Assembly (NCBI GenBank): GCA_964398985.1 | Contig: CAYNOS010000061.1 | Location: 1-6,901, forward strand | From: CAYMRL01 sp964398985 | GTDB taxonomy: Bacteria > Deinococcota > Deinococci > Deinococcales > Trueperaceae | Reading direction: 5' to 3' | DNA: 6,901 bases | Part shown: piece by piece, positions 1-6,901 of the stretch | How positions within the stretch are numbered: position 1 is the first letter of the stretch | How the letters are laid out: the number at the start of each line of letters is the position of its first letter | Position numbers and translations under genes: made by a program | Notes under the pieces: generated by a model | What the model saw: only the letters and a program-made list of their open reading frames with translations | Told to the model about the DNA's origin: nothing | Databases searched by the model: none

Positions 1-627
1 GAGTTCTACCGGCGCTACTTCCAGATCGCGGCGCCGACCGGCGGGAAGTTCGGCTACAACATCGCGCCGAGCGAGAGCCTCGCCTTCATCCGCGCCACCA
101 AGGCAGGCGGCTACGAAGCGCTTGACGGACGCTGGGGGCTCGAGCCGCAGTGGGCGAAGTCGCCTGACAAGGTGATGGGCCTGTGGTTCAACGCTCGCGC
201 CGAAGGTGCCGCCGACAAGCCGGCGTTCCGCGACGCCATGAGAACGGCTCGCTGCGTGGTGCCTGTCGACGGCTTCTACGAGTGGCAGAAGGTCGATGGC
301 GGCAAGCAGCCGTGGTACGTGTACCGCGCCGACGGCCAACCGCTCCTGCTGGCCGGCCTGTACGCCCGCCACAGTTGGGGCGACTCGTTCACGATCATCA
401 CCACCGAAGCCAACTCGCTGATGGCTAACCTCCACGATCGGATGCCGGCGGTGCTGGCCCCCGCTGACGCCGAGCGCTGGTGCGACCCGCAGATCACCGA
501 CCCGGCACTGGTCGAGGATCTACTCAGGCCCTGCCCCTCGGAGTGGCTCGCCGCGCACAAGGTCAGCAAGGCCGTTGGCAACGTGCGCAATGACTCTCCC
601 GAGCTCATAGAGCCGGTGGCCGCGTGA
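1..627 (+). CDS. SRAP-domain protein (YedK/HMCES family), 5' truncated by window edge
   Basis: This is the C-terminal 208 residues of an SOS response-associated peptidase (SRAP) protein; the frame is open from base 1 and stops with TGA at 625-627. Family hallmarks in visible-residue numbering are YNIAPSE at 19-25, WGLEPQW at 45-51, NARAEG at 64-69, RCVVPVDGFYEW at 84-95 and HDRMPA at 145-150. Family members bind single-stranded DNA and form a stable thiazolidine crosslink between Cys2 and an abasic site, shielding it during replication. Asn64, Glu94 and His145 match the conserved active-site Asn, Glu and His. Comparison with E. coli YedK (about 220 residues) suggests only some 10-20 residues are missing. 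These include the catalytic Cys2, so activity cannot be judged here. The usual Thr of NARAET is Gly (residue 69). It overlaps qor by one base and is the first visible gene of the run ending in ftsH. The family is clear; the true start is unseen. Confidence 0.93.
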   Translation, partial: EFYRRYFQIAAPTGGKFGYNIAPSESLAFIRATKAGGYEALDGRWGLEPQWAKSPDKVMGLWFNARAEGAADKPAFRDAMRTARCVVPVDGFYEWQKVDGGKQPWYVYRADGQPLLLAGLYARHSWGDSFTIITTEANSLMANLHDRMPAVLAPADAERWCDPQITDPALVEDLLRPCPSEWLAAHKVSKAVGNVRNDSPELIEPVAA

Positions 628-1598
628 TGAGCAAGGCGGTCTTCGTTCACGAGCACGGCGGCCCGGAAGTCCTCAGGGTCGAGGAACGCCAAGTGCCCGC
701 GCCAGGTCCCGGTGAGGTGACGGTGCGCCACCGCGCGATCGGCCTCAACTTCATCGATGTCTACCAGCGCTCCGGCCTCTACCCGATGAGCCTGCCGTTC
801 GTCGCGGGCAACGAGGCCGCCGGCGAGGTGACCGCCGTGGGCCCGGGGGTCACGGACGTCGCGGTGGGAGACCGCGTCGCCTACCACGGACCTACCGGCG
901 CCTACGCCGTCGAGCGCAACATCGCGGCCGGCAGGCTGGCCCCGTTGCCGGCCGGCGTCGACTTCGAGACCGCCGCCGCCGTCACGCTCAAGGGGTTGAC
1001 GGCCTACTACTTGCTGTTCATGACCTGGCCGCTGAAGGCGGGCGAGAGCACCCTCATCCACGCCGCTGCCGGCGGGGTCGGGATACTGATGACGCAGTGG
1101 GCCAAGGCCATCGGCGCCACCGTGTTGGCGACGGCCGGATCGGAGGCCAAGGTGGAGATGGCTCGCGCCGCCGGTGCCGATCACGTGATCAACTACCAAG
1201 AGGAGAGCTTCTCGCAGCGAGTGCGCGAGCTCACCGGCGGGCGCGGCGTCGACGTCGTCTACGACGGTGTCGGCAAGGCTACGTTCGAGGGCTCGCTCGA
1301 CTGCTTGCGGCCACGTGGCCTGATGGTCAGCTTCGGCAACGCCTCTGGGCCGGTGTCGATCCCCAACCTCGGGGTGCTGTCGACCAAGGGCTCCCTCTAC
1401 CTCACCAGGCCCAACACGGGCACCTACTTGGGCACCACCGAGCAGCTGAGGCCGGCGGCGGCGGCCGTGTACTCGGCGGTACAGGACGGCACCTTGAGCG
1501 TCAGGATCAACCAGCGGTTCCAGCTCGAGGACGTCGCGGCCGCACACCGGGCGTTGGAGGCCCGCCAAACGACCGGCGCGACCGTCCTGCTGCCATGA
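627..1598 (+). CDS. qor: Zinc-independent NADPH:quinone oxidoreductase (QOR, MDR superfamily)
   Basis: A 323-residue, full-length medium-chain dehydrogenase/reductase of the quinone oxidoreductase branch, which reduces quinones with NADPH in the cytoplasm. The N-terminal GroES-like domain (about 1-125) carries the QOR signature GLNFIDVYQRSGLYP at 39-53 and GNEAAGEV at 61-68. The Rossmann domain has the nucleotide motif AAAGGVG at 146-152, followed by QWAKAIGA, then RGVDVVYDGVG at 206-216. The structural and catalytic Zn ligands of alcohol dehydrogenases are not seen, as expected for QOR. I chose ATG at 627, which shares its A with the upstream TGA stop; a GTG one codon earlier (624) is also possible. 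The TGA stop at 1596-1598 overlaps the ATG of the next gene (ATGA), suggesting translational coupling. The family call is firm; the physiological quinone or aldehyde substrate is not determined by sequence. Confidence 0.93.
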   Translation: MSKAVFVHEHGGPEVLRVEERQVPAPGPGEVTVRHRAIGLNFIDVYQRSGLYPMSLPFVAGNEAAGEVTAVGPGVTDVAVGDRVAYHGPTGAYAVERNIAAGRLAPLPAGVDFETAAAVTLKGLTAYYLLFMTWPLKAGESTLIHAAAGGVGILMTQWAKAIGATVLATAGSEAKVEMARAAGADHVINYQEESFSQRVRELTGGRGVDVVYDGVGKATFEGSLDCLRPRGLMVSFGNASGPVSIPNLGVLSTKGSLYLTRPNTGTYLGTTEQLRPAAAAVYSAVQDGTLSVRINQRFQLEDVAAAHRALEARQTTGATVLLP

Positions 1599-1774
1599 CC
1601 ACGCCCACGCGGGTCCAACAGTTCGAACGCGCCACTGGCCGCATGTGGGACCAGCGGCTGGAGTTTCTCGCCGGGCAAGCGAGGCCCGAGGCGAATCAGG
1701 CCGCCAAGGACCTCTGGACGGCGGTGTTGGAGCGCTTTCTGGCGGTGCAGTCTAGCCATGACGACGTCAGGTAG
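1595..1774 (+). CDS. Small protein of unknown function (59 aa) between qor and ftsH
   Basis: A 59-residue reading frame whose ATG overlaps the qor stop (ATGA, 1595-1598) and which ends with TAG at 1772-1774, 13 bases before the preferred ftsH start. I do not recognise the family. It looks genuine: nearly all codons end in G or C, as in the neighbours; the spacing is operon-like; and it fills a gap that otherwise has no gene. The product begins MTTPTRVQQFERATGRMWDQ and appears largely alpha-helical and amphipathic, rich in Gln, Ala, Arg and Glu, with three Trp or Met-Trp positions. It has no signal peptide, membrane segment, Cys or metal motif, so it is probably cytoplasmic. Its position suggests, but does not show, a link to FtsH, for example as an adaptor, regulator or substrate. 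If ftsH really starts at 1758, the two genes overlap by 17 bases. Confidence 0.68.
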   Translation: MTTPTRVQQFERATGRMWDQRLEFLAGQARPEANQAAKDLWTAVLERFLAVQSSHDDVR

Positions 1775-1775
1775 C

Positions 1776-1780
1776 AGGGG
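1776..1780 (+). promoter_or_regulatory. Probable ribosome binding site deciding the ftsH start
   Basis: AGGGG lies seven bases before ATG 1788 and directly after the TAG of the small gene. The alternative in-frame ATG at 1758 has only a weak purine run upstream and would overlap the small gene. This is the main reason for preferring 1788. Confidence 0.5.
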
Positions 1781-1787
1781 CGGCTCC

Positions 1788-3839
<2,052 letters not shown>

Positions 3840-3848
3840 AGAGCAGGA

Positions 3849-3860
3849 GCTCAGCTGAGC
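3849..3860. repeat. Perfect 12-bp palindrome at the ftsH / S41 convergent junction
   Basis: GCTCAGCTGAGC reads identically on both strands and covers the stop codon of the minus-strand peptidase gene, ten bases after the ftsH stop. It has no extended stem, proper loop or T-tract, so it is a poor terminator on its own. It is recorded because it is the only symmetric element where the two transcripts meet. Confidence 0.35.
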
Positions 3861-5056
3861 ACCCAGCTCCGCGCCGCTGCCAGTTGCGGATCCCGCCCGC
3901 TCGCCAACTCCTCCGAGCTCGGGTTGGGGACGCTCTCGTGCGGGATCAGGCGGTGGCCTGGGCGCGGCTCGCGTGACCTCGGTCCGACGATCATCCGCCC
4001 GGGCAGCACCAACTTGTAGCCGTCGGCCAGCGGCACCTCGCGGATCGAGTTGAGCCCGCCGCTGGTCGCGGTGCCGATCAGCCTCGCCCCCGCGCACTCC
4101 TCGAGGGCTATCGCCAAGTACTCGGCGGCGGAGATGGTCTGCTCGTTGATCACCACTGCCAGCGGTCGGTCGAGCCACAGCGGTTCGCCCACGCGCTCGA
4201 AGGTCCGCTCGGGCCCGTCGAGCGAAGAGGTGGCGGTGATCACCTGGTCGCGGCACAGCGCCGAGGCGATGCCGAGTACCGCGGGCAGCGCCCCGCCGAG
4301 ACCGCTGCGAACGTCGATGACGAGACCGCGCGCGCCGGCGGCCACCATCTGGTCGATGGCGCTGGAGGCGAGTGCGGCCGTGTCCACCGTTTCGTCATCG
4401 GAGGACGCGAACCAGCGCAGCTTGAGGTAGCCGACGCCGTCGTCATCGAGCTCGTGCACGACGCCGGGGACGTCCGCCGCCTCGAGGCGCAGCGTGAGCT
4501 GCCGGCGCTCGCCGGCGCGCTCGACGACCAGGTCGAACTCGCTGCCCGGCGCGGCCGCATAGAAAGGCAGCACTTGCGAGCTCGAGCGCCTAGCCGGAGT
4601 GTCGTCGACGGACTCGAGGACGGCGCCCGCACGCAAGCCGCTGGCGAACCCCGAGCCGCGCATGTCGATGTCAGCGACGGCAAGGCGCCCGTCCGACTGC
4701 CGCCACAGGAAGAAGCCGGGGCTCGTCAAGGGTCGGCCCGCGACGATGGCGGCCATGCCGGTGCTCATCGCGGGGCTCGAGACTCCCGTGTGCGGCTTGT
4801 CGGCCTGCCACGCCATGGCCCGCAGTACTTCCCACCACGGACCGCCTTCGGGCAGTTGCGCCTGCAGCCAGGCCGCATCGTGGTCCAGGTCGGATCCGAA
4901 GCCCGCCGGCAGGGCCGGTGCGGGCTTGCCGTGGTGCCTCGCGATCGCCGAGACGGCGGCGAGGGCGATGCGCGCCGGTTCGCTCGGCATCAAGCTGCCT
5001 TGGACCAACTCACGGTAAACGAGCGCCACGAACGCGGGGTCATCGCTCTGAAGCAT
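3851..5056 (-). CDS. S41-family serine peptidase with PDZ domain (Ser-His type)
   Basis: A 401-residue S41-family (C-terminal-processing/tricorn-like) peptidase, numbered from ATG 5056. After a helical N-terminal region it has DKPHT at 86-90, matching the His-containing D-x-HT motif of tricorn-like S41 enzymes. A PDZ-like domain follows at about 111-190, with the carboxylate-loop-like stretch GFASGLRAGAVL. The peptidase core starts near 206 and includes GLVIDVRSGLGG (244-255) and NEQTISAAE, where Ser309 aligns with the S41 nucleophile. The C-terminus ends in the family-typical SGRDPQLAAA. The Lys of the CTP Ser-Lys dyad would lie 25 residues after the Ser but is Gly334, so a Ser309-His89 mechanism is more likely. 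No convincing signal peptide is seen. A GTG at 5116 would add 20 residues with a very short hydrophobic stretch ending in ASA, too short for a confident leader. Substrate is unknown. The gene is convergent with ftsH and divergent from hsp20. Confidence 0.85.
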   Translation of the reverse strand: MLQSDDPAFVALVYRELVQGSLMPSEPARIALAAVSAIARHHGKPAPALPAGFGSDLDHDAAWLQAQLPEGGPWWEVLRAMAWQADKPHTGVSSPAMSTGMAAIVAGRPLTSPGFFLWRQSDGRLAVADIDMRGSGFASGLRAGAVLESVDDTPARRSSSQVLPFYAAAPGSEFDLVVERAGERRQLTLRLEAADVPGVVHELDDDGVGYLKLRWFASSDDETVDTAALASSAIDQMVAAGARGLVIDVRSGLGGALPAVLGIASALCRDQVITATSSLDGPERTFERVGEPLWLDRPLAVVINEQTISAAEYLAIALEECAGARLIGTATSGGLNSIREVPLADGYKLVLPGRMIVGPRSREPRPGHRLIPHESVPNPSSEELASGRDPQLAAARSWVLS

Positions 5057-5062
5057 GTTGCG

Positions 5063-5068
5063 ATGGTA
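5063..5068 (-). promoter_or_regulatory. Possible -10 element for a leaderless S41 transcript
   Basis: On the minus strand TACCAT (matching TAnnnT) lies exactly six bases before ATG 5056, and no Shine-Dalgarno sequence precedes that start. This fits a -10 box of a leaderless mRNA starting at the ATG. No good -35 is visible, and the hexamer would lie inside the gene if GTG 5116 is the real start. Confidence 0.35.
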
Positions 5069-5127
5069 CTCGGCTGACGCCGGCCAAGCCGGGATCACCA
5101 GGATACTCGTTCTCACACTAATCTAAC

Positions 5128-5156
5128 TTGACTGTCTTGCACTCAGTTTTTATAAT
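5128..5156 (+). promoter_or_regulatory. Strong sigma70-type promoter of hsp20
   Basis: TTGACT (5128-5133) and a perfect TATAAT (5151-5156) are separated by exactly 17 bases in an AT-rich island between divergent genes. Transcription would start near 5162-5164, giving a leader of about 50 bases. The spacer contains TTGCACTC, resembling half of a CIRCE (HrcA) operator, but no matching second half follows. The sequence thus indicates housekeeping-sigma transcription and does not show a heat-shock operator. Confidence 0.85.
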
Positions 5157-5174
5157 GGGCCGGTAGATCAAACA

Positions 5175-5191
5175 GCGGCTGACCATGCCGC
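5175..5191 (+). other. Small stem-loop in the hsp20 5' leader
   Basis: GCGGC (5175-5179) and GCCGC (5187-5191) form a perfect five-pair GC stem with a seven-base loop, 10 bases upstream of the hsp20 Shine-Dalgarno. It does not pair with the ribosome binding site, so it is not an obvious RNA thermometer; it could affect mRNA stability. It may be chance in GC-rich DNA. Confidence 0.3.
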
Positions 5192-5201
5192 CATCGACTG
5201 C

Positions 5202-5208
5202 AAGGAGG
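5202..5208 (+). promoter_or_regulatory. Strong Shine-Dalgarno sequence of hsp20
   Basis: AAGGAGG lies four bases before ATG 5213 and is by far the best ribosome binding site in the window. It fixes the hsp20 start and predicts high translation, in contrast to the neighbouring genes, which lack such a site. Confidence 0.88.
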
Positions 5209-5212
5209 AACC

Positions 5213-5737
5213 ATGGCAAACAGACAGTCTCAGCTCAGCCCTTGGACCAGTCGTTGGAGCGCTCGTCCCGCATCGTTGGCTAACGTCTTCCAGGAACTCG
5301 AGCAACTGCTCCAGCCGTTCGATGCAGCGGATGTGAACCGGGGCTCCATCGGCACCTACCAGCCCATCGATCTTTACGAGACGGATGACGCGGTCGTCCT
5401 GAAGATGGCCGTGCCCGGCATCTCCGAAGACGATCTCGATATCAGCATCGAGGGCCGGCAGTTGACGATTCGCGGCTCGAGCAAGGAAGAGGTCGAGCAG
5501 ACCGAGCGGCGCTACTGGATGAAGGGCATCTCGATCGGCGAGTTCAGCCGCACCGTGAGCGTGCCCAGCGGCATCGACACCAACGCCATCGACGCCGACG
5601 TCCAGCAAGGCGTCCTGACGGTGACGATGCCCAAGGCGCCAGAAGCGGTGGCCCGCAAGATCGCCGTCAAGACCGCGCGTCCCGCCGAAGGTGAGGGCAA
5701 GCGCATCCAGGTCGAGCGGGAGGCCGTAGAAGTCTGA
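5213..5737 (+). CDS. hsp20: Small heat-shock protein, Hsp20/alpha-crystallin family
   Basis: A 174-residue ATP-independent holdase chaperone that keeps unfolding cytoplasmic proteins soluble for later refolding. The N-terminal arm (1-47) contains the amphipathic stretch SLANVFQELEQLLQPF typical of bacterial class A sHSPs. The alpha-crystallin domain spans about 50-142, from PIDLYETDDAVVLKMAVPGI through YWMKGISIGEFSRTV (101-115) to the hallmark GVLTVTMPK (133-141). In the C-terminal extension two I-x-V motifs that can dock neighbouring dimers are present: IAV at 150-152 and IQV at 165-167. The usual sHSP has one, and the extension is somewhat long and charged. It has its own strong promoter and Shine-Dalgarno and appears monocistronic, followed by a stem-loop. 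It is divergent from an S41 peptidase gene and close to ftsH, which fits a protein-quality-control neighbourhood. Family assignment is secure. Confidence 0.96.
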   Translation: MANRQSQLSPWTSRWSARPASLANVFQELEQLLQPFDAADVNRGSIGTYQPIDLYETDDAVVLKMAVPGISEDDLDISIEGRQLTIRGSSKEEVEQTERRYWMKGISIGEFSRTVSVPSGIDTNAIDADVQQGVLTVTMPKAPEAVARKIAVKTARPAEGEGKRIQVEREAVEV

Positions 5738-5756
5738 ACCCAGTTCGGAGCTTGGC

Positions 5757-5790
5757 GGGCGGCCGGGTTGCAGTTTCGATCCGGCCGCTC
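5757..5790. terminator. Stem-loop between convergent hsp20 and the HAD phosphatase gene
   Basis: GCGGCCGG (5759-5766) and CCGGCCGC (5781-5788) pair perfectly over eight bases around a 14-base loop. One G-U and one G-C pair extend the stem to 5757-5790. On the plus strand a short pyrimidine run (TCTCTC) follows rather than a real U-tract. Located 20 bases after the hsp20 stop and 22 bases beyond the convergent gene's stop, it could end both transcripts, though it is not a canonical intrinsic terminator. Confidence 0.5.
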
Positions 5791-5811
5791 TCTCATGCCA
5801 CTGCGCGCCGC

Positions 5812-6249
5812 TCAGAAGTCGCCGGGCGCAACCTGCAGACAGGTCAGACCGAGAGACCGGAACATGTTCACGACGCTGTTGCGATCCTCGATGACCAGCA
5901 GGATCTCGCTCAGGTCATAGTCGGCGTCCAACCAGCGGCGCTTGAGTTCGTCGTCGGACGTGTAGTCGTTCAATCCTCGCAACAGCAGCCGCTCGTACGG
6001 AACCTGGTTGCGCGCCAGCCACGCCTCGGTGGTGGCGCGCGTGTCCTCGCGCCGACCGCTGAGGATGTGAATGCGGTGGCCAGCGCCGGCGAGAGCTCTG
6101 ACGAGCTCGATGACCGGCTCGATCGGGGTGTCCTTGCCGCTGGCGCCGTAGAAGGCGTCCCAGTCGTCGTTGCCGTCCTGGATGTGGTGGACGCGGTGTT
6201 GGACGTCGGCCAAGGTGCCGTCGAGGTCGCAGATGACGATGCGTGTCAC
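5812..6249 (-). CDS. HAD-superfamily phosphatase resembling the T4 Pnkp 3'-phosphatase domain
   Basis: A 145-residue stand-alone HAD phosphatase. Motif I is CDLDGTLA with nucleophile Asp8 and acid/base Asp10; motif II is ILSGRRE with Ser64; a motif III Lys is probably Lys103; motif IV is IEDRNSVVNMFRSLG (120-134), ending LQVAPGDF. The string D-R-x-x-V-V-x-M-[FW]-R followed by a terminal Q-V-A-x-GDF closely recalls the phosphatase half of phage T4 polynucleotide kinase/phosphatase, which removes 3'-phosphates from nucleic acid ends. The kinase half is absent. The first Asp of the T4 motif IV pair is Glu121 here, a conservative but notable change. The only possible start is GTG 6249, because an in-frame stop lies at 6271-6273 and no ATG or other GTG/TTG intervenes. 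No Shine-Dalgarno precedes it. The HAD assignment is secure; the nucleic-acid end-processing role is inferred from similarity, and a nucleotide phosphatase is an alternative. Confidence 0.88.
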   Translation of the reverse strand: MTRIVICDLDGTLADVQHRVHHIQDGNDDWDAFYGASGKDTPIEPVIELVRALAGAGHRIHILSGRREDTRATTEAWLARNQVPYERLLLRGLNDYTSDDELKRRWLDADYDLSEILLVIEDRNSVVNMFRSLGLTCLQVAPGDF

Positions 6250-6255
6250 GCCGCT

Positions 6256-6261
6256 ACTGTA
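6256..6261 (-). promoter_or_regulatory. Possible -10 element for a leaderless HAD phosphatase transcript
   Basis: On the minus strand TACAGT (TAnnnT) sits exactly six bases before the GTG start at 6249, and no ribosome binding site precedes it. This is the spacing expected if transcription begins at the start codon. No recognisable -35 is seen. Confidence 0.42.
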
Positions 6262-6349
6262 GCCGCGCCGTCACGCGCTCCGGGAGTCCGCTCAAGCGCC
6301 TACTCCCGCTGAACCGTCCGACCATCACACACTTTGGCTCCGCCAGCGG

Positions 6350-6355
6350 CATAAT
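6350..6355 (+). promoter_or_regulatory. Possible -10 element of the cupin gene
   Basis: CATAAT, five of six matches to TATAAT, ends ten bases before ATG 6366 in a short AT-rich patch. Transcription would start only a few bases before the ATG, and no Shine-Dalgarno precedes it, so a near-leaderless mRNA is plausible. No matching -35 is visible. Confidence 0.45.
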
Positions 6356-6365
6356 CAAAAGCACT

Positions 6366-6845
6366 ATGCCCGACAAAGGACACGGTGTCTTCGTATCCGG
6401 CGGGAGTGACCGGTTCCAGCAGGAACGCAGGGTCTTCGGCGTCATGCCGTTCACGGTCAAGGTCGCGGCCGCCGACACGGGCGGCGAGCTGCTGGTGATC
6501 GAGCAGGCCAACGCCTTCCCTGGCGGTCCCCCGCGTCACCAGCACCATGAACAAGACGAGTGGTTCTACGTGGTCGCGGGCAAGTACCTGGTCGAGGTCG
6601 CCGGCGAGATGCACCACCTCGGTCCGGGCGACTCGATCTTCGCGCCGCGAGGCGTGCCGCACGGCTGGGCTCTGGACGGCGAGGAAGCCGGACGACTGCT
6701 AATCGCGTTCCAACCGGCCGGACAGATGGAGGAGTTCTTCGCAGCCACCGCCGACATGGCGGGGATGCCCTCGCCAACGGAGCTCAAACCGCTGTTCGAG
6801 GCGCACGGCATGACGATCGTGGGGCCTCCGCTGCGGGCGCCATAG
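6366..6845 (+). CDS. Single-domain cupin protein
   Basis: A 159-residue protein with one conserved cupin beta-barrel of the Cupin_2 type. Motif 1 is PPRHQHHEQDEWFYVVAG (55-72), giving likely metal ligands His58, His60 and Glu65. Motif 2 is GDSIFAPRGVPHGW (88-101), supplying His99. The C-terminal tail, with QMEEFFAATADMAGMP and a helical end, resembles quercetin-dioxygenase-like bacterial cupins. With four candidate ligands intact it probably binds a divalent metal and may act as a dioxygenase, isomerase or small-molecule binder; the substrate cannot be told from sequence. It lacks a signal peptide. The frame extends upstream to 6243, but those 41 codons read through the divergent intergenic region and lack protein character, so ATG 6366 is preferred. 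It is divergent from the HAD phosphatase gene, with 116 bases between them, and stands alone as far as visible. Confidence 0.9.
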   Translation: MPDKGHGVFVSGGSDRFQQERRVFGVMPFTVKVAAADTGGELLVIEQANAFPGGPPRHQHHEQDEWFYVVAGKYLVEVAGEMHHLGPGDSIFAPRGVPHGWALDGEEAGRLLIAFQPAGQMEEFFAATADMAGMPSPTELKPLFEAHGMTIVGPPLRAP

Positions 6846-6901
6846 CCGGTCTCGAGTGCCGGCGGGGTCCTTGCTCTCCTTCTACGTGGTGGGCCCTGTT
6901 G

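Noticed and set aside
276..1568. Long minus-strand open frame of about 430 codons opposite the SRAP and qor genes
   Set aside because: It is the complement of two well-recognised genes in GC-rich DNA. The conceptual product is Arg/Gly/His/Val-rich with no recognisable domain, typical of an antisense shadow frame.
5137..5144. CIRCE (HrcA) operator in the hsp20 promoter
   Set aside because: Only one arm (TTGCACTC) is similar; the expected GAGTGC-type arm nine bases later is absent.
5184..5282. Upstream open reading frame (about 32 codons) starting at an ATG in the hsp20 leader
   Set aside because: It has no ribosome binding site and runs out of frame into hsp20 with no protein character; the strong Shine-Dalgarno serves ATG 5213.
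6243..6365. N-terminal extension of the cupin by 41 codons
   Set aside because: The extension covers the divergent intergenic region with a likely -10 element, is Ser/Arg/Leu-rich, and cupin features begin only after ATG 6366.
6845..6863. Terminator after the cupin gene
   Set aside because: GCCGG/CCGGC gives only a five-pair stem overlapping the stop codon, with no T-tract; too weak to call in GC-rich DNA.
6846..6901. Part of a further gene at the window end
   Set aside because: Frames are open on both strands over these 56 bases, but none shows a start signal or a recognisable motif.

Overview
The window is a compact stretch of a high-GC bacterial chromosome, about two thirds G+C by eye, with strong G/C preference at third codon positions. 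It holds seven coding regions and little non-coding DNA. There is no sign of rRNA, tRNA, CRISPR, insertion sequences, phage or plasmid genes. The lineage cannot be fixed from this sequence. Two or three genes have a -10-like hexamer almost touching the start codon and no Shine-Dalgarno sequence. Leaderless starts of this kind are common in Deinococcota and Actinobacteria, so a Deinococcota relative is a tentative guess.

Positions 1-3839 form one plus-strand run of four tightly packed genes: the 3' part of an SRAP (YedK/HMCES-type) gene, a zinc-independent quinone oxidoreductase (qor), a 59-residue unidentified small protein, and the membrane AAA+ zinc protease FtsH. The first three overlap at their start and stop codons, and ftsH begins 13 bases after the small gene. 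This looks like one transcription unit joining abasic-site protection, quinone/NADPH redox chemistry and membrane protein quality control.

Positions 3851-5056 (or to 5116) carry, on the minus strand and convergent with ftsH, a PDZ-containing S41 serine peptidase of the Ser-His type. From 5117 to 5212 is an AT-rich divergent region. It holds a near-perfect sigma70-type promoter and a strong ribosome binding site for a small heat-shock protein (Hsp20, 5213-5737). FtsH, the S41 peptidase and Hsp20 together make a three-gene protein-quality-control neighbourhood.

A stem-loop at 5757-5790 separates hsp20 from a convergent minus-strand gene (5812-6249). That gene encodes a stand-alone HAD phosphatase resembling the 3'-phosphatase domain of T4 polynucleotide kinase, which would fit nucleic-acid end repair. 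Divergent from it is a single-domain cupin (6366-6845). The last 56 bases hold no gene that can be supported.

Most of the window is ordinary housekeeping and stress-response content. The points most worth a second look are the conserved-looking small gene before ftsH, the Ile in the FtsH pore motif, FtsH's long Pro/Gly-rich N-terminal tail, the PNKP-like phosphatase with Glu in motif IV, and the matching -10/start spacing upstream of two minus-strand genes.
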